Origin: Burkholderiaceae bacterium
GTDB lineage: Bacteria > Pseudomonadota > Gammaproteobacteria > Burkholderiales > Burkholderiaceae_E
Direction of reading: 5' to 3'
DNA length: 7,004 nucleotides
NCBI GenBank assembly: GCA_019428955.1
Contig: JAHYJF010000190.1
Location: 1-7,004, forward strand
Positions 1-6,385 of the stretch are shown piece by piece. The notes below the pieces were generated by a model. That model had not been told where the DNA came from, made no database searches, and saw only the letters and a program-made list of their open reading frames with translations. A program made the position numbers and the translations under genes. Every line of letters begins with the position of its first letter. The first letter of the stretch is position 1.

Positions 1-614
1 TGTGTCACCTCGGCCGGAGTGTCCTGCTTTGTGCCCGCCGCCGCAGCTGCGGCCTGACCGGCGGAATATCCTTCGCGCGCTGCCGCGACGCTCGCTTCGA
101 GGCGGTCACGGCCACGCTTGAGCGATCGTTCGATTACGAGTTCGACGGCCGCGACCGGAATGCCGATCGACCCGGCCGCAACGCCCAGCGCGATCATGTT
201 CGGCCAACTCCCCGGGATCGACTTGGTGATGGCCTTGAAGCCGACGTCAAAGACGCTCGCGCCGGTCCGGGCGAAGGTCTCCGGGACCTCTCCGGAGGCG
301 GCGTCGCTGATCACGCAACTGGAAAAATCAAGGGGTATTTCATCGGCGAAGCGGTGCACGTTCTGCCAGTCAAGCGCGACCAGGAGGTCGCAGTGATCGT
401 CCAGCCCGCTGACCTCGGTGGCGGCGACGCGCAGCAGCGCGGCCGCCTCGCCGCCGCGGATTTGCGGTCCGCTGGTGCGCACCATCAGGCCGTACAGACC
501 GGCACGCGCGGCGGCCTCCAGCAGCAGCGTTCCGGCCGTCATGACTCCCGCCCCGCCGCTGCCGGTAAGCGCCACCGACACGCCGCGTCCGGCGCCCATC
601 TTCCAGTTGTCCAT
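1..614 (-). CDS. korA: 2-oxoacid (2-oxoglutarate):ferredoxin oxidoreductase, fused gamma-alpha subunit KorA, N-terminal part (runs off left edge)
   Basis: Reading the minus strand from the ATG at 614-612 gives an open frame of 204 codons with no stop before the window edge. Residues 11-180 look like the gamma domain of 2-oxoacid:ferredoxin oxidoreductases: a glycine-rich loop GSGGAGVMTAG at 18-28, and the family motif RGGE at 53-56. An Ala/Gly-rich stretch (about 185-204) resembles the linker to the alpha domain, which lies outside the window. GGGAG ten bases upstream of the ATG serves as ribosome binding site. Known family role: with KorB (thiamine diphosphate and Fe-S subunit) it oxidises 2-oxoglutarate and CoA to succinyl-CoA and CO2 and reduces ferredoxin in the cytoplasm. 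In Thauera this supplies electrons to benzoyl-CoA reductase. The position, diverging from the benzoyl-CoA operon, supports that role here. Substrate is inferred from context; a pyruvate or other 2-oxoacid enzyme cannot be excluded from this fragment. Confidence 0.85.
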   Translation of the reverse strand, partial: MDNWKMGAGRGVSVALTGSGGAGVMTAGTLLLEAAARAGLYGLMVRTSGPQIRGGEAAALLRVAATEVSGLDDHCDLLVALDWQNVHRFADEIPLDFSSCVISDAASGEVPETFARTGASVFDVGFKAITKSIPGSWPNMIALGVAAGSIGIPVAAVELVIERSLKRGRDRLEASVAAAREGYSAGQAAAAAAGTKQDTPAEVT

Positions 615-667
615 GGCGTCTTGTCTCCCGCACCCTTCCCGGCCTGTTCCGGGCCCTGAAACCAGCC

Positions 668-697
668 TTGACAGTTATTTTGTTAATTCGGTACCAT
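668..697 (+). promoter_or_regulatory. Candidate sigma70 promoter for the had-oah-dch-bcr operon
   Basis: A perfect -35 hexamer TTGACA lies at 668-673. After an 18-base spacer comes TACCAT at 692-697, four of six matches to TATAAT. CATAAT at 695-700 matches TATAAT better (five of six) but would need a 21-base spacer. The predicted start of transcription is near 704, leaving a leader of about 150 nt before had. The weak -10 would suit activator dependence, but that is inference. Confidence 0.45.
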
Positions 698-698
698 A

Positions 699-727
699 AT
701 ACTACTTTAGCGTCCGATGAGCGTCAA
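699..727 (-). promoter_or_regulatory. Candidate sigma70 promoter for korA, overlapping the had promoter
   Basis: On the minus strand TTGACG (727-722) is followed after exactly 17 bases by TAGTAT (704-699), four of six matches to TATAAT. The predicted start near 692 leaves a korA leader of about 75-80 nt. Its -10 box abuts the -10 box of the opposing had promoter (692-697). Two polymerases could hardly occupy both at once, so korA and the operon may compete or share a regulator. Confidence 0.45.
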
Positions 728-732
728 CCGGG

Positions 733-748
733 ATCACACCGGGGTGAT
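733..748. promoter_or_regulatory. Palindrome ATCAC-N6-GTGAT, candidate operator
   Basis: The arms ATCAC (733-737) and GTGAT (744-748) are perfect inverted repeats around ACCGGG, whose inner CCGG is also symmetric, so 14 of 16 positions match. It lies just beyond the predicted korA -35 box and about 30-45 bases downstream of the predicted had transcription start. A dimeric regulator bound here could activate korA, block had elongation, or both. It could also form a short hairpin in the had leader. The binding protein is unknown to me. Confidence 0.4.
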
Positions 749-771
749 TCGGAGCCGGTGAGCGGGGGCCG

Positions 772-788
772 ATCCCAGCCGCCGGGAT
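772..788 (+). repeat. Short inverted repeat in the had leader
   Basis: ATCCC (772-776) and GGGAT (784-788) can pair around a 7-base loop. It lies in the predicted had 5' leader, and no T-run follows, so it is not an intrinsic terminator. GC-rich DNA yields such repeats by chance, so function is uncertain. Confidence 0.2.
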
Positions 789-840
789 GGCAAGACACCA
801 CGTCTCGAACGCGCAGCGTCCCCGGGAATGGACCGAACAC

Positions 841-848
841 GGAGGAGG
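841..848 (+). promoter_or_regulatory. Strong Shine-Dalgarno site that fixes the had start
   Basis: GGAGGAGG ends five bases before the ATG at 854. The had frame stays open further upstream to a TTG at 668, but that TTG lies inside the candidate -35 box. The 62 extra residues look unlike any dehydrogenase N-terminus, while the protein from 854 starts as expected for the family. The site therefore decides the start. Confidence 0.85.
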
Positions 849-853
849 TCGGG

Positions 854-1927
854 ATGACAGCAACCGGGTACCGCTGGCTGATGACAGCGCCCAATACGCC
901 CATGGTCCGCGAGGAATTCGGCCTCACGCCACCCGGCGGCGGCGAGGTCACGGTCGAGATTGCCGGCTGTGGCGTGTGCCACACCGACCTGGGTTTCTTC
1001 TACGACGGTGTCCTGACCAAGAAGGAACTGCCACTGGCGCTGGGCCACGAGATCAGCGGCCGGGTAGTCGCGGCGGGAGCCGGTGCCGAAGCATGGCTCG
1101 GCAAGGCGGTGATCATCGCCGCGGTCGTCCCCTGCGGGCAGTGCGACGCCTGCTCGCGGGGACGCCCCAACATCTGTCCGCACCAGCAAATGCCGGGCAA
1201 CGACATCCATGGCGGCTTTGCCTCGCACATCACGGTTCCGGCGCGGGGCCTGTGCGAGGTCGACGAAGCACGCCTGGCTGCGCGCGATTTGCCGCTTGCC
1301 AACCTGGCAGTGGTCGCCGATGCGGTCACCACCCCCTTCCAGGCGGTGCAGCGCTCGGGCGTGGGGGCTGGCGACCTGGCGATCGTCATCGGTGCCGGCG
1401 GGGTGGGCGGTTACTGCGTACAGATCGCGGCAGCCAGCGGGGCGACTGTTGTCGCCATCGACGTCGACGACGACAAGCTGGCCGCCATCGCTCACCACGG
1501 GGCAGCGCTGACGCTCAACGCCCGCACCAGCGACGCCAAGGCACTCAAGAAGACCATCAAGCAGTTCGCCAAGGAACGCGGCGTGCGGCAGACCGAATGG
1601 GCGATCTTCGAATGCTCGGGAACTGGCGCCGGACAACAGACCGCCTACTCGCTGCTGGTGCATGGCGCCACCTTGTGCGTGGTCGGCTTCACCATGGAGC
1701 GCATCGAACTGCGGCTCTCCAACCTGATGGCCTTCGATGCACGCGCGCTGGGCAACTGGGGTTGTCCGCCGGAACTCTACCCGGCCGCACTCGAGCTGGT
1801 CCTCGCGGGCCGGATCGCGCTGCTGCCGTTTGTCGAGCAGATGCCGCTCGACGACATCAACGAGGTATTCGACGCAGTCCACCAGCGCCGCATCAAGCGC
1901 CGCGTGGTGCTGGTGCCCAAGAGCTAG
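854..1927 (+). CDS. had: 6-hydroxycyclohex-1-ene-1-carbonyl-CoA dehydrogenase (zinc-type alcohol dehydrogenase family)
   Basis: The product of 357 residues is a cytoplasmic medium-chain zinc alcohol dehydrogenase. Visible landmarks are the catalytic zinc segment GCGVCHTD (38-45, ligand C39), GHE (64-66), and four structural-zinc cysteines C94, C97, C100 and C108. The Rossmann loop GAGGVGGY lies at 180-187, and D203 at the end of the next strand favours NAD+ over NADP+. In the Thauera benzoyl-CoA pathway Had oxidises 6-hydroxycyclohex-1-ene-1-carbonyl-CoA to the 6-oxo compound, the step between Dch and Oah. Those two genes follow directly, which is why I choose this name over a generic alcohol dehydrogenase. 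It is the first gene of the operon, has a strong ribosome binding site, and is separated from oah by 39 bases without a terminator. Confidence 0.92.
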   Translation: MTATGYRWLMTAPNTPMVREEFGLTPPGGGEVTVEIAGCGVCHTDLGFFYDGVLTKKELPLALGHEISGRVVAAGAGAEAWLGKAVIIAAVVPCGQCDACSRGRPNICPHQQMPGNDIHGGFASHITVPARGLCEVDEARLAARDLPLANLAVVADAVTTPFQAVQRSGVGAGDLAIVIGAGGVGGYCVQIAAASGATVVAIDVDDDKLAAIAHHGAALTLNARTSDAKALKKTIKQFAKERGVRQTEWAIFECSGTGAGQQTAYSLLVHGATLCVVGFTMERIELRLSNLMAFDARALGNWGCPPELYPAALELVLAGRIALLPFVEQMPLDDINEVFDAVHQRRIKRRVVLVPKS

Positions 1928-1966
1928 AACATCTCCAACAAGCAACCATCGAACGGAGAGTCACTG

Positions 1967-3070
1967 ATGACTTCGACCCACAAGCAGCTGAACAACCACG
2001 ATCTTTGCGAAGGGGCGGTCTACCCCGGCGTGCGCTACGAGAAGCGCCCGGCGCGCACCCCCGACGGCAAGGTCGTCGACGGGCTCTACAACGCCTGGAT
2101 CTGGCTCGACAATCCGACTCAGTTCAACTCCTACACCACCGACATGGTCAAGGGCGTGATCCTGGCGTTCCGGGCCGCTTCGAACGCGCGCGATGTCAAC
2201 GCAGTGGTCTTCACCGGCGTCGGCGACAAGGCCTTCTGCACCGGCGGCAACACCAGGGAATACGCCGAGTACTACGCCGGTCATCCGCAGGAATACCGGC
2301 AGTACATGCGCCTGTTCAACGACATGGTCTCGACAATCCTGGCCTGCGACAAGCCGGTGATCTGCCGCGTCAACGGCATGCGCATCGGCGGCGGCCAGGA
2401 AATCGGCATGGCCTGCGACTTCACGGTAACCCAGGACCTGGCGCGCTATGGGCAGGCCGGACCGAAACACGGGTCGGCGCCGATCGGCGGCTCGACCGAT
2501 TTCCTGCCGGTGATCATGGGCGCCGAGCGGGCGATGGCCGCCTGCGTACTGTGCGAACCGTTCTCGGCGCACGAGGCCTACTACATGGGCATGGTGACCG
2601 CGATCGTCCCGGCGCTAAAGGTCGACGGCAAGTACCTCGCCAATCCGCTGGTCGAGACCACGCTGGCGGCCGACGAGTTCGGCCGGATCAGCTTCGGCAA
2701 GCCCAAGACCGGCGTGGCGCTGGCCCAGGGCAAGGCACTGATGGCCAAGGGCACGATCGACCTCTCCGCGCTCGACGAGAAGGTCGAGGAACTGTGCGCC
2801 AAGCTGCTGATGACCTTCCCCGATTGCACCACCAAGTCACTCGAGGAACTGCGCAAGCCCAAGCTCGACGCCTGGAACCGCAACAAGGAGAATTCGCGGG
2901 CATGGCTGGCGCTCAACATGATGACCGAGGCCCGCTCCGGATTCATCGCCTTCAATGAAGGCCCGAAGAACGACCGCGAGATCGACTTCATCGCCTTGCG
3001 CAAGGCCATTGCCGCCGGCGCCGGATGGAGCGAGGAACTGCACCTCAGCATCCAGCCCAAGAAGGCATGA
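1967..3070 (+). CDS. oah: 6-oxocyclohex-1-ene-1-carbonyl-CoA hydrolase (ring-opening, crotonase superfamily)
   Basis: This 367-residue protein is longer than ordinary enoyl-CoA hydratases (about 260), as is usual for Oah/BamA. The crotonase oxyanion-hole segments are visible: KAFCTGGNTREY (88-99) and NGMRIGGGQEIGMACD (136-151), with E145 where crotonases carry their first catalytic glutamate. At the position of the second glutamate (FGQPE in crotonases) it reads YGQAG (161-165), so that residue is absent there. The C-terminal third (about 225-367) is charged and helical and goes beyond the core fold. Known role: it adds water to 6-oxocyclohex-1-ene-1-carbonyl-CoA and hydrolyses the ring C-C bond to give 3-hydroxypimelyl-CoA in the cytoplasm. 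GGAG at 1955-1958 precedes the ATG by eight bases. The stop codon overlaps the dch start (ATGA), suggesting translational coupling. The bamA/oah gene is a recognised marker of anaerobic aromatic degradation. Confidence 0.94.
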   Translation: MTSTHKQLNNHDLCEGAVYPGVRYEKRPARTPDGKVVDGLYNAWIWLDNPTQFNSYTTDMVKGVILAFRAASNARDVNAVVFTGVGDKAFCTGGNTREYAEYYAGHPQEYRQYMRLFNDMVSTILACDKPVICRVNGMRIGGGQEIGMACDFTVTQDLARYGQAGPKHGSAPIGGSTDFLPVIMGAERAMAACVLCEPFSAHEAYYMGMVTAIVPALKVDGKYLANPLVETTLAADEFGRISFGKPKTGVALAQGKALMAKGTIDLSALDEKVEELCAKLLMTFPDCTTKSLEELRKPKLDAWNRNKENSRAWLALNMMTEARSGFIAFNEGPKNDREIDFIALRKAIAAGAGWSEELHLSIQPKKA

Positions 3071-3870
3071 GTCCGGCCGACCAAACCACCAGCGCCGGCA
3101 CGGCCGAAACGCCGCTTCGGGTCTGGCTCGAAGCTGACGGGGCGCTGCTGCGGCTGCGACTGGCGCGACCCAAGGCCAACCTGATCGACGCCGCGATGAT
3201 CGCGGCGCTCGACGCCGCGCTGGCGGCACACCGCGACCACGCCGGACTGCTCGGGGTGTTGCTTGACGCCGAGGGGCCGCACTTCAGCTTCGGCGCGAGC
3301 GTCGAGGAGCACCTCGCGGCGCAGTGCGCGGCGATGCTCGCCGCGCTGCACGGACTAGTCTTCCGGATGATCGATTTTCCGGCCCCGATCCTGGTCGCGA
3401 TCCGCGGCCAGTGCCTCGGCGGCGGGCTGGAAGTGGCGATGGCCGCCGGCATGCTGTTCGCCGCTCCCGACGCCAAGTTCGGCCAGCCCGAAATCCGGCT
3501 CGGAGTGTTCGCCCCGGCCGCCAGCGTGCTGCTGCCCGAACGTGTCGGCCAGATCGCCGCCGAAGACCTGCTGCTGTCGGGACGCTCGATCGACGCCCGG
3601 GAAGCGCGCACCATCGGGCTGGTCGCGGCGGTGGCCGATGACCCCGCCGAGGCCGCGCTCGCGTGGTTCAGCGCCAACCTCGCAGGCAAGAGCGCAGCGA
3701 GCGTGCGCTACGCGCTGCGCGCGGCGCGTGGCGAATATGCGCCACGGGTAAGACAGGGAATTGCCCGGGTCGAGCGTCTCTATCTCGAAGAACTGATGAC
3801 TGGCCATGACGCCAACGAGGGGCTGGATGCATTTCTGGCCAAACGACCGGCGGTCTGGAAGCACGCCTAA
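3067..3870 (+). CDS. dch: Cyclohexa-1,5-diene-1-carbonyl-CoA hydratase (crotonase superfamily)
   Basis: The 267-residue product has normal crotonase length. HFSFGASVEEH (72-82) and RGQCLGGGLEVAMAAG (113-128) form the expected oxyanion-hole loops. Both acid residues of enoyl-CoA hydratases are present: E122 in GGGLE and E142 in FGQPEIRLG. Residues 1-16 are an Ala/Thr-rich extension of no evident function. Known role: it hydrates the diene made by benzoyl-CoA reductase to 6-hydroxycyclohex-1-ene-1-carbonyl-CoA, the substrate of Had. The ATG at 3067 overlaps the oah stop codon and has only a weak AAGAAGG close by, so translation probably depends on ribosomes finishing oah. An in-frame upstream start at 3025 would lie inside oah and is less likely. 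A generic enoyl-CoA hydratase is the alternative; position between oah and bcrC favours Dch. Confidence 0.9.
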   Translation: MSPADQTTSAGTAETPLRVWLEADGALLRLRLARPKANLIDAAMIAALDAALAAHRDHAGLLGVLLDAEGPHFSFGASVEEHLAAQCAAMLAALHGLVFRMIDFPAPILVAIRGQCLGGGLEVAMAAGMLFAAPDAKFGQPEIRLGVFAPAASVLLPERVGQIAAEDLLLSGRSIDAREARTIGLVAAVADDPAEAALAWFSANLAGKSAASVRYALRAARGEYAPRVRQGIARVERLYLEELMTGHDANEGLDAFLAKRPAVWKHA

Positions 3871-3883
3871 GGAGTACGTTGAG

Positions 3884-5053
3884 ATGAATGAAGTTGGCCA
3901 AATCATCGAGCGCTGCCTGGCTCTGCACGAAGACCTCGATTTCAGCGCGGTCAAGGAGTGGAAGGCAGCGCAGCCGGGCCGCAAGGTCATCGGCTACATG
4001 CCGGTCTACGTGCCGCGCGAGATCATCCACGCCGCCGGCATGCTGCCGGTGGGCATCCTCGGCGGCGGCGACGGACTCGAAGTGATCCAGGGCGATGCCT
4101 ACTACCAGAGCTACATCTGCCGCATTCCGCGCTCGACCATCGAGCTGGGCCTGACCGGACGACTGGACTGCGTCGACGGAATGCTCTTTCCGTCGATCTG
4201 CGACGTGATCCGCAACCTCTCGGGGATGTGGAAGATCATGTTCAAGGACAAGTACGTGCGCTATTTCGACGTCCCGCAGAACTACGAGGACGAAGTCGGC
4301 GGCACGTACTACCAGCACGAGCTCGAGAGCCTGCGCGACGATCTGGCCAAGGTCGCCGGTCGGCCGATCAGCGACGACGACCTGCGCGCCTCGATTGCCG
4401 TCTACAACGAGAACCGCCGCGTGGTCGAGGAACTGTACGCGCTGCGCGCCGCGAAACCATGGCAGGCGCCGACTTCCGAGGTCTACCTGGTCGTCAAGGC
4501 GGGGATGGTACTGCCGGTCGAGGAGCACACCGTGCTGCTGCGCCAATACATGGCCGCCGCCGAGGCCGCAGAGCGCCCGATGCGCGACAACGCGCGGGTG
4601 GTAGTCAACGGGACCTTCTGCGAGCAGCCGCCGCTTACGCTGATCAAGGCGATCGAGATGTCGGGCTGCTACGTGGTCGACGACGACTTCATGCTGGTGA
4701 CGCGCTGGCTGCAGCAGGACGTACCCACCGACGGCAATCCGCTGAAGAATCTGGCGCTCGCCTTCCTGCACCATTCAGCTTCGACCTCGGCGAAGTACGA
4801 CACCACGCGCGAAGAGAAGGGCCAGTTCCTGCTGCGCCAGATCAAGCAGCGCGGCGCCGAGGGCGTGGTCTTCGCGGCCCCGTCGTTCTGTGACCCGGCG
4901 CTGCTGGAGCGTCCGATGCTGCAGACCGTACTGAGCGCCCACAAGGTCCCGCATACCGCCTTCAAGTATTCCGAGAACACCGGCCAGATGGCTCCGATTC
5001 GCGAGCAGGCCGGGACTTTTGCAGATTCGATCAAGCTGTGGAGCGCCGCATGA
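3884..5053 (+). CDS. bcrC: Benzoyl-CoA reductase subunit C (BcrC/HgdB family)
   Basis: The 389-residue protein belongs to the family of benzoyl-CoA reductase and 2-hydroxyacyl-CoA dehydratase subunits. With BcrB it forms the module that binds benzoyl-CoA and carries [4Fe-4S] clusters, which receives electrons from the ATP-driven BcrAD module. The N-terminal domain has the typical GYMPVYVPREIIHAAG stretch (37-52). Seven cysteines are present: C11, C79, C96, C106, C246, C262 and C336. C79 (YICR), C106 (PSICD), C246 (GTFCEQP) and C336 (PSFCDP) sit in conserved-looking contexts and are the best cluster-ligand candidates; I cannot assign ligands by eye. The ATG at 3884 follows GGAG (3871-3874), which directly abuts the dch stop. 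A second ATG at 3888 is out of frame. The stop overlaps bcrB (ATGA). The name is assigned from length and C-B-A order as in Thauera. Confidence 0.92.
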   Translation: MNEVGQIIERCLALHEDLDFSAVKEWKAAQPGRKVIGYMPVYVPREIIHAAGMLPVGILGGGDGLEVIQGDAYYQSYICRIPRSTIELGLTGRLDCVDGMLFPSICDVIRNLSGMWKIMFKDKYVRYFDVPQNYEDEVGGTYYQHELESLRDDLAKVAGRPISDDDLRASIAVYNENRRVVEELYALRAAKPWQAPTSEVYLVVKAGMVLPVEEHTVLLRQYMAAAEAAERPMRDNARVVVNGTFCEQPPLTLIKAIEMSGCYVVDDDFMLVTRWLQQDVPTDGNPLKNLALAFLHHSASTSAKYDTTREEKGQFLLRQIKQRGAEGVVFAAPSFCDPALLERPMLQTVLSAHKVPHTAFKYSENTGQMAPIREQAGTFADSIKLWSAA

Positions 5054-6372
5054 GCCAAGTCCAGATTTCGATGCCGGAAAACCGCAAGAAGCCGATCGTC
5101 CAGAAAGAGGACGCGATGCTGCTGCAAAAGGAAATGATCAACCAGAACTACACCGATCTCTCGACCGCGCACGAGCGCGGCAAGAAGGTGGCGGCAACCT
5201 TCGTCCCGGGAAATCTCAACGAGCTGGTGATGTGCTTCGACTTCGAACGCAGCCTGCCCGAGACCAACGCGTTGCAGAACGCCCTGCGCAAGGGATCGGG
5301 CAAGCTGATCATGAACGCCGAGCGCGACGGCCAGTCCGAGGACGTGTGCACCTACGTCAAGGCCGACATCGGCATGATGCTCGGCGGCGAAATCGGCCCG
5401 ACCGGACAGAAGCTGCCGCGCGCCGACCTGTTGTTGCTCTCGTACACGGGCTGCTTCACGTTCATGAAGTGGTTCGAGGCCATCCGCCACAAGTTCGGCG
5501 GCGAGGCGGTTATGCTGCAGGTGCCCTATCAGGGCGACGGCAACGTCAACAAGAACATGCGCGACTACGTCGTCAAGCAGTTGAAGGACACCGTGATCCC
5601 GGCGATGGAGCGGATCTCGGGGGTGAAGTTCGACATCGACCGGCTGCGCGAGTACATGCGCGAGTCGGTGAAGGCCGAGGAAAATCTGGTGCGGGTGCTG
5701 GAGTCCGCCAGGAACCGTCCGTCGCCGATCGACAGCTACTTCGGTGCCGTCTACTACATCGGCCCGATCTTCACCGCGTTTCGCGGTACCCCGGAGGCCA
5801 CCCGCTACTACGAGGTGCTGCGCGCCGAAGTCGAGGAGCGCGTGCGCCGGAAGAAGGGGCCGATCACGCCCGAAGGCGAGCTGACCAACGAGAAATACCG
5901 GATCGTCATCGAGGGTCCTCCCAACTGGACGCACTTCCGCGACTTCTGGAAGATGTTCTACGACGAGGGTGCGGTGGTGGTCTCGAGCACCTATTCAAAG
6001 GTCGGCGGCGTCTATGACAACGGTTTCCGTCACGACCCCGATCACCCGCTCGAGTCGCTCGCCGACTACGCGCTGGGTTGCTACACCAACCTGAACCTGC
6101 CGTCGCGCATCGACATGATCTGCAAGAACCTCAAGGACTACGACGCCGACGGCCTGCTGATCAACTCGATCAAGAGCTGCAACAGCTTCTCGGCGGGGCA
6201 GCTCTTGATCCTGCGCGAAGTCGAGCGGCGCACCGGCAAGCCGGCGGCATTCATCGAGACCGACCTGGTCGATCCTCGTTACTTCTCGGCGGCCAACGTC
6301 AAGAACCGCCTGGAGAGTTATTTCCAGATGATCCAGCACAAGCGCGCCGCCGCCAGCGCGGCGCTGCGCTAG
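5050..6372 (+). CDS. bcrB: Benzoyl-CoA reductase subunit B (BcrB/HgdA family)
   Basis: This 440-residue protein is the larger partner of BcrC in the substrate-reducing half of the enzyme, and is a member of the same dehydratase/reductase family. Six cysteines are seen: C62, C100, C135, C344, C358 and C377. C135 in the context SYTGCFTFMKW and C344/C377 (LGCYTN, KSCNSF) look like cluster-ligand candidates. The C-terminal part has the family-like DGLLINSIKSCNSFS (367-381) followed by ETDLVDPRYF (403-412). The N-terminus of about 25 residues is polar and probably flexible. I place the start at the ATG that overlaps the bcrC stop codon (ATGA at 5050-5053). A GTG at 5038 in frame is an alternative adding four residues. 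The tight coupling fits the need for equal amounts of the two subunits. It is followed by bcrA after 13 bases. Confidence 0.92.
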   Translation: MSQVQISMPENRKKPIVQKEDAMLLQKEMINQNYTDLSTAHERGKKVAATFVPGNLNELVMCFDFERSLPETNALQNALRKGSGKLIMNAERDGQSEDVCTYVKADIGMMLGGEIGPTGQKLPRADLLLLSYTGCFTFMKWFEAIRHKFGGEAVMLQVPYQGDGNVNKNMRDYVVKQLKDTVIPAMERISGVKFDIDRLREYMRESVKAEENLVRVLESARNRPSPIDSYFGAVYYIGPIFTAFRGTPEATRYYEVLRAEVEERVRRKKGPITPEGELTNEKYRIVIEGPPNWTHFRDFWKMFYDEGAVVVSSTYSKVGGVYDNGFRHDPDHPLESLADYALGCYTNLNLPSRIDMICKNLKDYDADGLLINSIKSCNSFSAGQLLILREVERRTGKPAAFIETDLVDPRYFSAANVKNRLESYFQMIQHKRAAASAALR

Positions 6373-6385
6373 GGAGGGGGGCGCC

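Larger units (their letters stand above)
615..853. promoter_or_regulatory. Divergent intergenic control region between korA and had
   Basis: These 239 bases separate the korA and had start codons and contain no convincing gene. Bases about 668-710 form an AT-rich island in otherwise GC-rich DNA, holding one candidate sigma70 promoter facing each way. Bases 733-748 and 772-788 hold inverted repeats. Bases 789-840 are GC-rich and show nothing I can assign. I see no FNR-type site (TTGAT-N4-ATCAA) and no nearby regulator gene, so how anaerobiosis or the aromatic substrate is sensed cannot be told from the window. Confidence 0.75.

Noticed and set aside
118..699. Small plus-strand open frames (118-396, 354-659, 418-699)
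   Set aside because: They are antisense shadows of korA, whose minus-strand reading has clear gamma-domain motifs.
684..701. Partial palindrome centred on GGTACC in the promoter core
   Set aside because: Only six of nine paired positions match, and the GGTACC core alone is too short to argue for an operator.
668..853. A longer N-terminus for Had starting at TTG 668
   Set aside because: The extra 62 residues are low-complexity and unlike the family, the start lies inside the candidate promoter, and a strong GGAGGAGG stands just before the ATG at 854.
1928..1966. Possible terminator between had and oah
   Set aside because: No GC-rich stem followed by a T-run is present; the gap holds only the oah ribosome binding site.
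787..2958. A 723-codon open frame on the plus strand across had and oah
   Set aside because: It is a +1-type shadow: rich in Arg, Gly and Ala with no recognisable motif, while the overlapping frames encode clear Had and Oah with catalytic motifs and ribosome binding sites. Stop-poor alternative frames are expected at this GC content.
4669..5934. A 421-codon minus-strand open frame antisense to bcrC and bcrB
   Set aside because: No ribosome site or family motif; composition follows the complement of BcrC/BcrB codons. The 403-codon frame at 734-1945 and the 368-codon frame at 3668-4774 on the same strand are rejected for the same reason.
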